DNA of 18,177 nt from an uncultured Lachnospiraceae bacterium (GCA_947631075.1 CANRJU010000021.1:1-18177); one strand, 5' to 3'; shown: positions 1 to 7,585, counted from the first letter of the stretch. Numbers and translations are program-made. Notes: generated by a model from the sequence alone, not told the origin.

Positions 1-2
1 GG

Positions 3-1889
3 CTTGTCTGCAAGTACAGGACGGAGTGGGAAGAGGCTAGTCCGGTCCGCAGTCCCATACCGCAGAGGGAGTCGTTTACACGGCGGACCCGCGATGTGGA
101 ACGGACCATCGAGAAGCTGCTGGCCACGGGTCATTATACAGAAGACAACATGCTTGTGATCCAGGATCCATTCCGGCTGGCGCCGCTGACGGCTTATATC
201 CTTTTTACTACTTCTGAACCCTGCGAGGTGAGCGTGCGTCTGGGCGACGGCTCCCTGTACAGCCATACCACGGAGTCGGCTGTGACCCACCGGGTTCCCG
301 TGCTGTGCCTCCGGTCCGGCCGGGAGAACGAAGTGAATCTGGAACTGAAGCGGGGATCCGAGGTGATCCAGGAGAAGCAGGTTATGATCCAGACGCCGAA
401 GCTCCCCGCGAGATATGTGGACGCTGTCAAGATCAAGAAGAAAGCGGCGTCCAGCTATTTCCCGCTGATTTTCGTATATGGCGGGGACACGCCGTATCCC
501 TATGCCTTTGACGAGGAGGGCGAGGTGCGCTATTATCTGAAGCTGCGTCCCAAGGCCTACGGCCTGTATCCCATGAGCCAGGGGAGATTTTTGTTTCTGC
601 GGGACAATGTGGCGGCGCCGTCCTATTCCAACCCACACTCGGTACATGCGCTGGAGATGGATTTCTTCGGGAGAGTGCACCGGGAGTATATCATTCCGGA
701 CGGCATACACCACGACGGCGGCGAGATAGCGCCGGGGGGCGACCTTATGACCGTCTCCAGTTCCCTGCTGGAGCATGTGGAGGACGCCATTATCCGCGTG
801 GACAGAGAGAGCGGAAAAGTCGTGGATAAGCTGCTCTTACAGGATGTGCTCCCGGATAACAAGTACCTGAACCAGTATTTAGACTGGGCCCATATCAACA
901 CCATATCCTATCAGGAGGACGAGGGCACGATTCTGATCTGTGCCAGGAATCTCCACTCCGTCATGAAGATCCGCTGGCAGACGCGGGAGCTTTTGTGGAT
1001 TCTCAGCGATCTTACCATATGGAAGGATACCCCCTTTGAGAACAAGGTTCTGAAGCCCGTGGGCGATGATATGGGATTCTTTTATCAGGCGCACTCCTCG
1101 TATTTTCTGCCGGAGCCGACGGCGGACGGAGCCCTGCAGATGATTATATATGACAACCACTACGACAAGAGAAGACCGGTGGACAGCTTCGACGGGGACA
1201 AGCGCTCTTTCGTGCGCATCTACGAGATTGATGAAAAGAAGATGACCGTGCGCCTCCAGCAGAGCTATCCGAACGTCAAGTCCCGGATCCGCTCCATCGG
1301 CATCCTGGAGAAAGACCATGTATTTTCCATGAGCGGCTGCCTCAACGCGCCTTTGGACGACAGGAACGGGACGATACAGGAGTTCGACCGGGAGAGCGCC
1401 GAGCTGATCAACGAGTACAGGACGAAATTTTCCTTTTATCGCGGATACCGCTTTTTCCCGGATTACGATGAGCTCAGCCGGGGAATCGACGTTGCGGTGC
1501 GGATCCGGGGGGATGTGCCCCAGGCCGTGTCGGCGCCGGATCCGGGCTGGACAAAGATTGAGAAGACGCCGCTCACGCCGGGTCTCCGGAAGATTTTACG
1601 CCGCCTGACGAAAAAAGACCAGAACCTCAGGATGGTGGATCTGTCCTTTTACGAGGACACGCTCATGGTCACCGGCAAGGATCACAGCATCGAGAAGATA
1701 TATTTTAAGGGAAAAGACGGATTTTACGAGAGGGATTATTCCCAGACCGACCAGCGGAACGAGATTTTCAGCGATCAGCGGTATGCCCTGGTGTGCGCCA
1801 CGGACAATCTCCCGGCGGGGAAGTACCACATCTATCTCCAGTGGGAGGGACGGATCATCGACACGTGGAAGACATTTACCAGAGGATAA
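3..1889 (+). CDS. Aryl-sulfate sulfotransferase (AssT family), 5'-truncated by the window edge
   Basis: The reading frame is open from the first full codon of the window to a TAA, giving 628 visible codons. The GTG at 96 is internal and has no ribosome binding site, so the true start is upstream. The family moves a sulfuryl group from an aryl sulfate ester to a phenolic acceptor through a sulfohistidine, without PAPS. Motifs match E. coli AssT: a His-His-Asp-Gly segment (bases 708-716), WAHINTISY with His at 891, an Arg exactly 18 codons later at 945 (the spacing of E. coli His356 and Arg374), and YQAHSSYF with His at 1092, which would be the sulfated His. An N-terminal beta domain precedes this region, as in Arylsulfotran_N. 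A signal peptide cannot be judged because the N-terminus is missing. No obvious terminator follows. The family call is firm; the substrate is unknown. Confidence 0.85.
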   Translation, partial: LVCKYRTEWEEASPVRSPIPQRESFTRRTRDVERTIEKLLATGHYTEDNMLVIQDPFRLAPLTAYILFTTSEPCEVSVRLGDGSLYSHTTESAVTHRVPVLCLRSGRENEVNLELKRGSEVIQEKQVMIQTPKLPARYVDAVKIKKKAASSYFPLIFVYGGDTPYPYAFDEEGEVRYYLKLRPKAYGLYPMSQGRFLFLRDNVAAPSYSNPHSVHALEMDFFGRVHREYIIPDGIHHDGGEIAPGGDLMTVSSSLLEHVEDAIIRVDRESGKVVDKLLLQDVLPDNKYLNQYLDWAHINTISYQEDEGTILICARNLHSVMKIRWQTRELLWILSDLTIWKDTPFENKVLKPVGDDMGFFYQAHSSYFLPEPTADGALQMIIYDNHYDKRRPVDSFDGDKRSFVRIYEIDEKKMTVRLQQSYPNVKSRIRSIGILEKDHVFSMSGCLNAPLDDRNGTIQEFDRESAELINEYRTKFSFYRGYRFFPDYDELSRGIDVAVRIRGDVPQAVSAPDPGWTKIEKTPLTPGLRKILRRLTKKDQNLRMVDLSFYEDTLMVTGKDHSIEKIYFKGKDGFYERDYSQTDQRNEIFSDQRYALVCATDNLPAGKYHIYLQWEGRIIDTWKTFTRG

Positions 1890-1957
1890 CGGGGACGGCG
1901 ATATCCCGAACCTATTCCATATAGAGACATGACATTTTTCTGACCGACCATTTTATA

Positions 1958-1986
1958 TTGACTTTGACCCTGTCAAAAGGTATACT
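1958..1986 (+). promoter_or_regulatory. Strong SigA-type promoter of the patatin gene
   Basis: The -35 box TTGACT (1958-1963) and -10 box TATACT (1981-1986) are separated by exactly 17 bp. Transcription should start near 1993, leaving a leader of about 44 nt. Confidence 0.75.
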
Positions 1987-2001
1987 GATGACAGGGTTAA
2001 A
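1963..2001. promoter_or_regulatory. Candidate operator: 13-bp dyad enclosing the -10 box
   Basis: TTTGACCCTGTCA (1963-1975) and TGACAGGGTTAAA (1989-2001) are inverted copies matching at 12 of 13 positions, with a 13-bp spacer that contains the -10 box. The left arm is itself palindromic (TGAC-CCT-GTCA), and the right arm nearly so. This suggests two operator half-sites for a dimeric repressor of the patatin gene. Only part of the right arm would be transcribed, so an RNA hairpin is unlikely. The regulator is not identifiable here. Confidence 0.5.
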
Positions 2002-2036
2002 GTCGTTTTAGGGAAAGCGTGAAAGGAGTTATAGCT

Positions 2037-2879
2037 GTGACAGGAATCGTTTTGGAAGGCGGCACATTCCGGCCTATTTTCAGTTGCGGGGTACTGGACG
2101 CCCTGCTGTCCGAGAATATTTTGCTGCCATATTGCATTGGCGTCTCAGCGGGGATCGCGGATGGCGTTTCTTATATTTCCAGGCAGCCTCAGCGGAATCT
2201 TGAGATTATTCAGAAGTACCGCAATGACGACCGGTACATGAGCCGGAAGAATCTGGTGAAGAACCGGAGCATATTCGGCCTGGATTTTGTGTTCGGCGAG
2301 ATACCGGATAAGCTGGTTCCCTTTGACCGGGAGACATTTCTGAATTATCCGGGAACCTGTCTGGTGGGCGTGACCAACGCCAAGACGGGACAGGCGGAGT
2401 ACCTGAACGCCATGGAGATGGACGAGGAGTACACGATGCTGCGGGCCACCTGCGCCCTTCCCATGTTCTTTCCGCCCATTGAGATCGAGGGGACAAAGTA
2501 TTACGACGGCGGCCTGGCGGATCCGATTCCGGTGAAGAAGGCACTGGAGGACGGCTGTGACAATGTCATTGTCGTGCTGACCCAGCCGCGGGGATTTGTC
2601 AAGCAACTGGGGAAATACGACAAGATGGGAGCCCGGATGCTGGGACATCGGTATCCGGAGTTGAAGAAGGCCATTAAGAGCCGCCCGGAGCGATATAACG
2701 AGTCCGTCCGGTACTGCGAGGAGCTGGCGAAGGAGGGGAAGGCGTTGCTTTTCCGGCCCAACCACCCGTTAAATGCCTTTGAGTCAGATGTGCGCAAGCT
2801 GGAGATGTCCTACTGGCACGGATTCCGCTCCGCCAAGGAGAGGATGAAGAAGATCCGGCGGTTTATCGGGCAGGATTGA
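2037..2879 (+). CDS. Patatin-like phospholipase family protein
   Basis: A 280-residue alpha/beta acyl hydrolase with a Ser-Asp dyad. The nucleophile elbow GVSAG puts the catalytic Ser at residue 37. The oxyanion region is the modified LEGGTFR near residue 5. The catalytic Asp is in YYDGGLADP at about residue 157. No signal peptide is visible, so it is probably cytoplasmic or membrane-peripheral, acting on phospholipid or acylglycerol esters. The GTG at 2037 is chosen over the in-frame GTG at 2019 because AAAGGAG (2022-2028) sits 8 nt before it. The gene is monocistronic in appearance, with its own promoter and a candidate operator. The family is clear and the physiological substrate is unknown. 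Confidence 0.88.
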   Translation: MTGIVLEGGTFRPIFSCGVLDALLSENILLPYCIGVSAGIADGVSYISRQPQRNLEIIQKYRNDDRYMSRKNLVKNRSIFGLDFVFGEIPDKLVPFDRETFLNYPGTCLVGVTNAKTGQAEYLNAMEMDEEYTMLRATCALPMFFPPIEIEGTKYYDGGLADPIPVKKALEDGCDNVIVVLTQPRGFVKQLGKYDKMGARMLGHRYPELKKAIKSRPERYNESVRYCEELAKEGKALLFRPNHPLNAFESDVRKLEMSYWHGFRSAKERMKKIRRFIGQD

Positions 2880-2930
2880 GGCGGACGGCAAAGGAGGCTC
2901 AATGAAGGCCAATTGAGGCGGGCGGCAAAG
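2877..2930 (+). repeat. 17-bp direct repeat at the end of the patatin gene
   Basis: TGAGGCGGACGGCAAAG (2877-2893, starting with the patatin stop codon) recurs as TGAGGCGGGCGGCAAAG (2914-2930). The copies match at 16 of 17 positions and are offset by 37 bp. It looks like a local duplication in the intergenic region. Confidence 0.6.
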
Positions 2931-2935
2931 AATGC

Positions 2936-2964
2936 TTGAAATATGAGCGGGAGTGTGTTATAGT
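2936..2964 (+). promoter_or_regulatory. SigA-type promoter of scfAB
   Basis: TTGAAA (2936-2941) and TATAGT (2959-2964) are 17 bp apart. A start near 2971 would give a leader of about 37 nt ahead of the scfA ribosome binding site. Confidence 0.7.
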
Positions 2965-3007
2965 AGCAGTATTATGAATCCATATTAAGGGAAACGGAGG
3001 CGACATC

Positions 3008-3148
3008 ATGAGAAGAATCAGGACATTGACTACAAAGAACCTGAAAGATACGGTCAAGAAGGGCGGATGCGGCGAGTGCCAGACTTCCTGCCAGTCAGCG
3101 TGCAAGACGTCATGCACCGTGGGCAATCAGAGCTGCGAGAACAAGTAA
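3008..3148 (+). CDS. scfA: SCIFF ranthipeptide precursor (six cysteines in forty-five residues)
   Basis: A 46-residue peptide, a typical length for the family. The leader (MRRIRTLTTKNLKDTVKKGG) is Lys/Arg rich and is followed by a core with Cys at 21, 24, 28, 32, 36 and 43. It ends CTVGNQSCENK, a near-invariant SCIFF tail. The ATG at 3008 follows GGAGG (2996-3000) by 7 nt. In the characterised clostridial homologue CteA, the radical SAM enzyme forms a thioether between a core Cys and a Thr; as I recall these are Cys32 and Thr37, and both positions are conserved here. SCIFF is one of the most widespread ribosomally made peptides of Clostridia. A signalling role has been suggested for ranthipeptides, but its function is not settled. 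No dedicated protease or exporter lies nearby. scfB is encoded just downstream. Confidence 0.95.
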   Translation: MRRIRTLTTKNLKDTVKKGGCGECQTSCQSACKTSCTVGNQSCENK

Positions 3149-3172
3149 ATACATTATTAAAAAAGAGCAATG

Positions 3173-3209
3173 GAGGGCTGACCGGAATACGGGTTCCGGC
3201 TCAGTCCTC
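3173..3209 (+). promoter_or_regulatory. Strong hairpin between scfA and scfB (attenuator or mRNA-processing element)
   Basis: Bases 3173-3187 pair with 3194-3209 in a 15-bp stem with one bulged C (3200) and one G-U pair, closing a 6-nt loop (3188-3193). The upstream side is A-rich (poly-A at 3159-3164), but only GTTTC follows the stem. It is therefore a weak or partial terminator at best, or a stabiliser of the 3' end of scfA mRNA. It would keep the peptide message in excess over the maturase message. Confidence 0.6.
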
Positions 3210-3231
3210 GTTTCATGTAGAGGGTAAGAAG

Positions 3232-4632
3232 ATGCTTCATTTATATAAAAATAACGGATACAATATCGTACTGGATGTAAACAGCGGATCTGTCCATGTG
3301 GTGGACGACGTGGCGTATGACGTGCTGGATCTGCTAAAGGACAGAGAAGGAGACCGGTACGGCAGAGAGAGCCGGGAGAGCATCCTTCCGGTCATTATGG
3401 AAAAATACAAAGACGAATCTGTCACAGAGCAGGATATGGAGGAGCTTTTTGGGGATTTGAGGACGTTAGAGGAGGAGGGCTCCCTTTTTACAGAGGATAC
3501 ATATCAGGACGGCGTGATCGACTTTAAGCAGAGGCAGACGGTGGTGAAGGCTCTCTGTCTCCACATCGCCCACGACTGCAACCTGGCCTGCCGGTACTGC
3601 TTCGCGGGCGAGGGCGAGTACAAGGGCGATCGCTCTCTCATGAGCTTTGAGGTGGGGAAAAAGGCGCTGGATTTTCTCGTGGAGAACTCCGGCAGCAGGC
3701 GCAACCTGGAAGTGGATTTTTTTGGCGGAGAGCCGCTTCTCAACTTTGACGTGGTGAAGCAGCTAGTGGCCTACGGCAGAGAACTGGAAAAGGAGAGGGA
3801 CAAGCATTTCCGCTTTACCCTCACGACCAACGGCGTGCTGTTAAACGATGACGTGATTGATTTCGCCAACCGGGAGATGGACAACATCGTGCTCAGCATA
3901 GACGGCAGGAAAGAGGTTCACGACCGCATGCGCCCCTTTAAGAACGGCGAGGGAAGTTACGACTATATCATAGATAAATTTAAAAAAGTGGCGGAATCGA
4001 GAAAGCAGTCGAAATACTATGTGCGGGGCACATTCACCCGCGAGAACCTGGATTTTGTAAAGGACGTTCTGAGTCTGGCGGACCAGGGATTCGAGCAGAT
4101 TTCCGTGGAGCCGGTGGTGGCGGGGCCGGAGGAACCCTATGCCATCCGCGAGGAGGATGTTCCGGCAATCTGCCGGGAATACGACGAGCTGGCGCGGGAG
4201 ATGTTAAAGCGCGAAAAAGAGGGGCGTGGATTTAATTTCTTCCATTATATGATTGATCTGAGCGGCGGTCCCTGCGTGTACAAGCGACTGTCCGGCTGCG
4301 GTTCGGGCACGGAGTACCTGGCCGTCACGCCCTGGGGAGATTTTTACCCCTGCCATCAGTTCGTGGGGGAGGAGCAGTTCTGCTTAGGAAACGTGGATGA
4401 GGGCATCGTCAACACGGAGATGAGGGATAGGTTCAAGATGTGCAATGTCTACGCCAAGGAGGAGTGCCGGAAGTGCTTCGCGCGGTTCTACTGCAGCGGC
4501 GGGTGCGCGGCCAATGCCTGGCACAGCCATCATGACATTCAAAAGCCCTATGAGATTGGCTGCAAGCTGCAGAGAAAGAGGATTGAATGCGCGATCATGA
4601 TGCAGGCGGCCTGCGCGGACGGGGAATTTTAG
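3232..4632 (+). CDS. scfB: SCIFF maturase, thioether-forming radical SAM/SPASM protein
   Basis: A 466-residue radical SAM enzyme that installs thioether bonds in the ScfA core. The N-terminal part (MLHLYKNNGYNIVLDVNSG onward) is the peptide-binding region typical of SCIFF maturases. The radical SAM cluster motif CxxxCxxC is at Cys116, Cys120 and Cys123 (CNLACRYC), followed by FFGGEPLL. A Cys-rich SPASM domain runs from about residue 348 to 444 (including CGSGTEY, FYPCHQF, CRKCFARFYCSGGC and the final GCK) and should hold two auxiliary 4Fe-4S clusters. The ATG at 3232 is preferred: family members begin at this point and AGAGGG (3219-3224) precedes it by 7 nt. The frame is open further upstream, but that part overlaps scfA out of frame and is not family-like. 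It shares the scfA promoter. Confidence 0.93.
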   Translation: MLHLYKNNGYNIVLDVNSGSVHVVDDVAYDVLDLLKDREGDRYGRESRESILPVIMEKYKDESVTEQDMEELFGDLRTLEEEGSLFTEDTYQDGVIDFKQRQTVVKALCLHIAHDCNLACRYCFAGEGEYKGDRSLMSFEVGKKALDFLVENSGSRRNLEVDFFGGEPLLNFDVVKQLVAYGRELEKERDKHFRFTLTTNGVLLNDDVIDFANREMDNIVLSIDGRKEVHDRMRPFKNGEGSYDYIIDKFKKVAESRKQSKYYVRGTFTRENLDFVKDVLSLADQGFEQISVEPVVAGPEEPYAIREEDVPAICREYDELAREMLKREKEGRGFNFFHYMIDLSGGPCVYKRLSGCGSGTEYLAVTPWGDFYPCHQFVGEEQFCLGNVDEGIVNTEMRDRFKMCNVYAKEECRKCFARFYCSGGCAANAWHSHHDIQKPYEIGCKLQRKRIECAIMMQAACADGEF

Positions 4633-4660
4633 AAAAAATCTTGGACAAAAAAATTTTGCT

Positions 4661-4691
4661 TCAAAAAAATTGGGACCAAAAATTTTTTTGA
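4661..4691. terminator. A/T-only inverted repeat after scfB, possible terminator or curved DNA
   Basis: TCAAAAAAATT (4661-4671) and AATTTTTTTGA (4681-4691) are perfect 11-bp inverted copies around a 9-nt loop. A hairpin would be all A-U apart from one pair, with the U run inside the stem, which is unusual for an intrinsic terminator. A-tracts at 4633, 4647, 4663 and 4678 repeat every 14-16 bp. The stretch may instead act as an upstream element for the mbl promoter. Confidence 0.4.
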
Positions 4692-4711
4692 TCCTAAATT
4701 AAAAAAAGGCT

Positions 4712-4739
4712 TTGAAATATTCGCGAATGCGTATATAAT
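4712..4739 (+). promoter_or_regulatory. Promoter of the mbl-flagellar operon with palindromic spacer
   Basis: TTGAAA (4712-4717) and TATAAT (4734-4739) are 16 bp apart. The spacer contains the perfect palindrome ATTCGCGAAT (4719-4728), a possible operator. The A/T-rich tract upstream could serve as an UP element. Confidence 0.7.
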
Positions 4740-4799
4740 AGGAGTATCTACATGCAAATAGGGGATAATATACAGGAGATAGTGAAAGGAGAATGAATC

Positions 4800-5792
4800 G
4801 TGGCTTTTGATATTGGAATAGATTTGGGTACAGCCAGCATTTTAGTATATGTAAAGGGAAAAGGCGTTGTGCTGAAAGAGCCAAGTGTAGTTGCTTTTGA
4901 CAGGGATACCAACAGAATCAAGGCAATCGGTGAGGAAGCCAGATTGATGCTCGGGCGTACGCCGGGCAATATCGTCGCGGTCCGGCCGCTCCGCCAGGGA
5001 GTGATTTCCGACTATACTGTGACAGAGAAGATGTTGAAATATTTTATTCATAAAGCCGTGGGCAAGCAGAGATTCCGCAAGCCCCTCATCAGCATATGCG
5101 TGCCCAGCCAGGTTACAGAGGTGGAGCGCAAGGCGGTAGAGGACGCTGCTTTTCAGGCGGGAGCCAGAGATGTAAAGATTATCGAGGAGCCCATCGCGGC
5201 CGCCATCGGAGCCGGCATTGACATTGCCAGACCGTGCGGCAATATGATTGTAGATATCGGAGGCGGCACATCGGATATCGCCGTGATTTCATTGGGCGGC
5301 ACGGTGGTCAGCACATCTATCAAGATCGCGGGAGATGATTTTGACGACGCCATCGTCCGTTTCATGCGCAAGAAGCACAATCTCCTCATTGGAGAGAGAA
5401 CGGCGGAGGATATCAAGATCCGCATCGGCACCGCGTATCCCAGACCAGAGAGCGTGTCGGTGGACGTCCGGGGACGGAACCTGGTGACCGGCCTGCCCAA
5501 GACCATTACCGTGACCTCCGAGGAGACGGAAGAAGCGCTGAAGGATACAACTTCCCAGATCGTGGAGGCGGTTCACAGCGTGCTGGAGAAGACCCCGCCG
5601 GAGCTGGCGGCGGACATCGCGGACCGCGGCATCGTGCTGACGGGAGGCGGAAGCCTGCTGTACGGCCTGGAGGAGCTGATCGAGTCCAAGACCGGCATCA
5701 CCACCATGACGGCGGAGGAGCCCATGACGGCCGTGGCCATCGGGACGGGCAAATATGTAGAGTTTCTCAGCGGCGAGGGCGGCGAGGACTGA
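4800..5792 (+). CDS. mbl: MreB/Mbl family actin-like rod-shape protein
   Basis: A 330-residue bacterial actin that forms membrane-bound filaments guiding lateral cell-wall synthesis. The ATPase signatures are in order: phosphate-1 IGIDLGTAS (about 5-13), phosphate-2 VDIGGGTSDIAV (151-162), and the adenosine motif GIVLTGGGSLL (277-287). Length and motifs are complete. The GTG start at 4800 is set by AAAGGAG (4785-4791) 8 nt upstream; an ATG at 4793 is out of frame. The call as Mbl rather than MreB rests on context: the next genes are FlhO/FlhP-type rod genes, the order of B. subtilis mbl-flhO-flhP, and there are no mreC or mreD genes. The name within the MreB/Mbl/MreBH group is less sure than the family. 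Confidence 0.9.
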   Translation: MAFDIGIDLGTASILVYVKGKGVVLKEPSVVAFDRDTNRIKAIGEEARLMLGRTPGNIVAVRPLRQGVISDYTVTEKMLKYFIHKAVGKQRFRKPLISICVPSQVTEVERKAVEDAAFQAGARDVKIIEEPIAAAIGAGIDIARPCGNMIVDIGGGTSDIAVISLGGTVVSTSIKIAGDDFDDAIVRFMRKKHNLLIGERTAEDIKIRIGTAYPRPESVSVDVRGRNLVTGLPKTITVTSEETEEALKDTTSQIVEAVHSVLEKTPPELAADIADRGIVLTGGGSLLYGLEELIESKTGITTMTAEEPMTAVAIGTGKYVEFLSGEGGED

Positions 5793-5815
5793 CAGCCCGC
5801 GCCCGGCATAGCTGA

Positions 5816-5844
5816 TTGAGATGGATATTTCTATAAAATATACA
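5816..5844 (+). promoter_or_regulatory. Possible internal promoter before flhO
   Basis: TTGAGA (5816-5821) and TATACA (5839-5844) are 17 bp apart in the 83-bp gap after mbl. ATACACATAAA is repeated directly after the -10 region, and the second copy runs into the AAAGGAGG ribosome binding site. No SigD-type box (GCCGATA) was seen. Confidence 0.45.
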
Positions 5845-5875
5845 CATAAAATAATACACATAAAGGAGGATTCAG

Positions 5876-6652
5876 ATGCTTAGAGGTCTTTATACTGCTT
5901 GGACAGGGATGGTCAACGAGCAGAAGAGGCTGGATGTTATTTCACATAACATGGCCAACTCCGACACCGTAGGATACAAGGATGAGCGGGTTACCAGTCA
6001 GGCCTTTGATCAGGTGTTGGCAATCAAAATACGAGATGGATCTCAGGCGTACCACAATGAGGCAATCGGGCGATTGAGCCTGGGCGTGAAGATCGGGGAA
6101 GTGTACACTGATTTCACGCAGGGTTCGGTGCGGCAGACGTCCGGTACATACGATCTGGCGCTGAGCGGCAGCGGATTTTTCACGGTGAATGTGACGGATA
6201 AGAACGGGGACGTTCACACCCGCTACACGAGAGACGGCCGTTTTATGCTGACCAAAGAGGGTCTTTTGGTGGACTCGGAGGGCAACGCTGTACAGGGACA
6301 GGGCGGCGATATCCATATCAACCCTTCTTCTGTCAATGTCACGGTGTCCGCGGACGGCGTGATCAATGCGGACGGACAGTATATCGACACGCTGAAGATT
6401 ACGGACTTTGAGGATTACGACTATCTGGTAAAATACGGCGATACCATGTATGAGCCGTTGGCGGGAGCGACAGAGACGGACGCCCCCGCGCAGATTTTAC
6501 AGGGATATACCGAGCAATCAAATGTAAAGGTTGTGCAGGAAATGGTCGATATGATTACTATAACGAGAGCTTATGAGGCAAATCAGAAAGTGATCCGGTC
6601 TTACGACAGCATGTTAGACCGGGCGGTCAACCAGGTAGGGAGACTGGGTTAA
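5876..6652 (+). CDS. flhO: Flagellar hook-basal body rod protein, FlhO/FlgF-like
   Basis: A 258-residue axial protein of the flagellar rod. It has the N-terminal rod motif (MLRGLYTAWTGM, then LDVISHNMANSDTVGYK, about 1-35). A central FlgE/F/G beta region follows, with SGSGFFTVN and YTRDGRFML (about 95-125). The C-terminal helix (YTEQSNVKVVQEMVDMI, then RAYEANQKVI) is the family's coiled terminal segment. ATG 5876 follows AAAGGAGG closely. It is paralogous to the next gene. By position it corresponds to B. subtilis FlhO; by length it would also be annotated FlgF. No signal peptide is expected because export is by the flagellar type III system. Confidence 0.9.
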   Translation: MLRGLYTAWTGMVNEQKRLDVISHNMANSDTVGYKDERVTSQAFDQVLAIKIRDGSQAYHNEAIGRLSLGVKIGEVYTDFTQGSVRQTSGTYDLALSGSGFFTVNVTDKNGDVHTRYTRDGRFMLTKEGLLVDSEGNAVQGQGGDIHINPSSVNVTVSADGVINADGQYIDTLKITDFEDYDYLVKYGDTMYEPLAGATETDAPAQILQGYTEQSNVKVVQEMVDMITITRAYEANQKVIRSYDSMLDRAVNQVGRLG

Positions 6653-6706
6653 TTTCTGAGGGCAGATGAACCGTAGGACATGGAATCATAACGGAGGTGA
6701 CAGAGT

Positions 6707-7516
6707 ATGATGCGTTCTTTGTGGACAGCAGCCAGCGGCATGATCGGACAGCAGAGCAATCTGGACGTCATTGCCAACAACCTGTCCAATATCAACACGA
6801 CGGGATACAAGACGCAGACAGCGAATTTTAAGTCGCTGATTTATCAGAACATGCAGAAGAAAACCACGACGACTACCGGCGATCCGAAGCCGGTGGGAGC
6901 CCAGGTGGGGCTCGGCACCAGAGTGGCGGCGATTTCATCGGATTTTACCCAGGGAGCGTTTATGGCTTCCAACGGCGAGTTTGATTACGCCATTCAGGGC
7001 GATGGATTTTTCATGGTGCAGATGGAGGATGGCTCTACGGCCTATACGAGAAACGGAAGCTTTGTCATGGCGGTGACGTCGGACGGCATAGAGCTGACGG
7101 ACAGCAACGGCCGCGCGGTGTTAGACACCAACGGACAGCCCATCCGCCTATCGGAAGAATACCGCGCGGCGGATGTGGAGATCGATCAGCTGGGGAATTT
7201 GACATACCCGGATGACACGGGCCATCGGCAGTCCATCGGCGTACAGGTGGGGCTCGCTTATTTCCCCAATGCGGGAGGACTGGATAAGGGATCCGATTCC
7301 AATTACATGGAGTCGCCGGCTTCCGGCGTTCCCACCATTTACACGGCGAACCAGCTAGGTTCTATACTCAAGTCCGGATACCTGGAGCGGTCCAATGTGC
7401 AGGCGGCGGATGAGATGGTCAACATGATCATCGCCCAGCGCGCCTACGAGATGAACTCCAAGGCCATTCAGGCGTCGGACGAGATGCTGCAGCAGGCCAA
7501 TAACCTCCGCTCGTAA
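6707..7516 (+). CDS. flhP: Flagellar basal-body rod protein FlgG/FlhP
   Basis: A 269-residue distal rod protein. The N-terminus (MMRSLWTAASGMIGQQSNLD, then VIANNLSNINTTGYK) is the classical FlgG signature. The middle has IQGDGFFMV and YTRNGSF, and the C-terminus has LERSNVQAADEMVNMIIAQRAYEMNSKAI, where SNVQAADEMVNMI is diagnostic of FlgG-type proteins. GGAGGTGA (6693-6700) is a full anti-16S match, 6 nt from the first ATG (6707) and 9 nt from the second (6710), so either Met may be used. It lies 54 bp after flhO in the same operon. Confidence 0.92.
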   Translation: MMRSLWTAASGMIGQQSNLDVIANNLSNINTTGYKTQTANFKSLIYQNMQKKTTTTTGDPKPVGAQVGLGTRVAAISSDFTQGAFMASNGEFDYAIQGDGFFMVQMEDGSTAYTRNGSFVMAVTSDGIELTDSNGRAVLDTNGQPIRLSEEYRAADVEIDQLGNLTYPDDTGHRQSIGVQVGLAYFPNAGGLDKGSDSNYMESPASGVPTIYTANQLGSILKSGYLERSNVQAADEMVNMIIAQRAYEMNSKAIQASDEMLQQANNLRS

Positions 7517-7542
7517 TAGACCGGGCAGGGGGATAGTGTGAA

Positions 7543-7585
7543 CAGAAATGGAGGCAAGGCGAACTTGTTCGCTCAGAAATGGAGG
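7543..7585 (+). promoter_or_regulatory. Duplicated ribosome binding site with intervening hairpin before the flgJ-like gene
   Basis: CAGAAATGGAGG occurs at 7543-7554 and again at 7574-7585. Between them GCGAAC-TT-GTTCGC (7559-7572) forms a hairpin that can close as a CUUG tetraloop. Only the second copy is correctly placed (6 nt) for the ATG at 7593. Confidence 0.55.

Noticed and set aside
3067..3231. N-terminal extension of scfB overlapping scfA
   Set aside because: The open frame is accidental: it overlaps scfA in another frame, and family members start at the MLHLYKNNGYN region with its own ribosome binding site.
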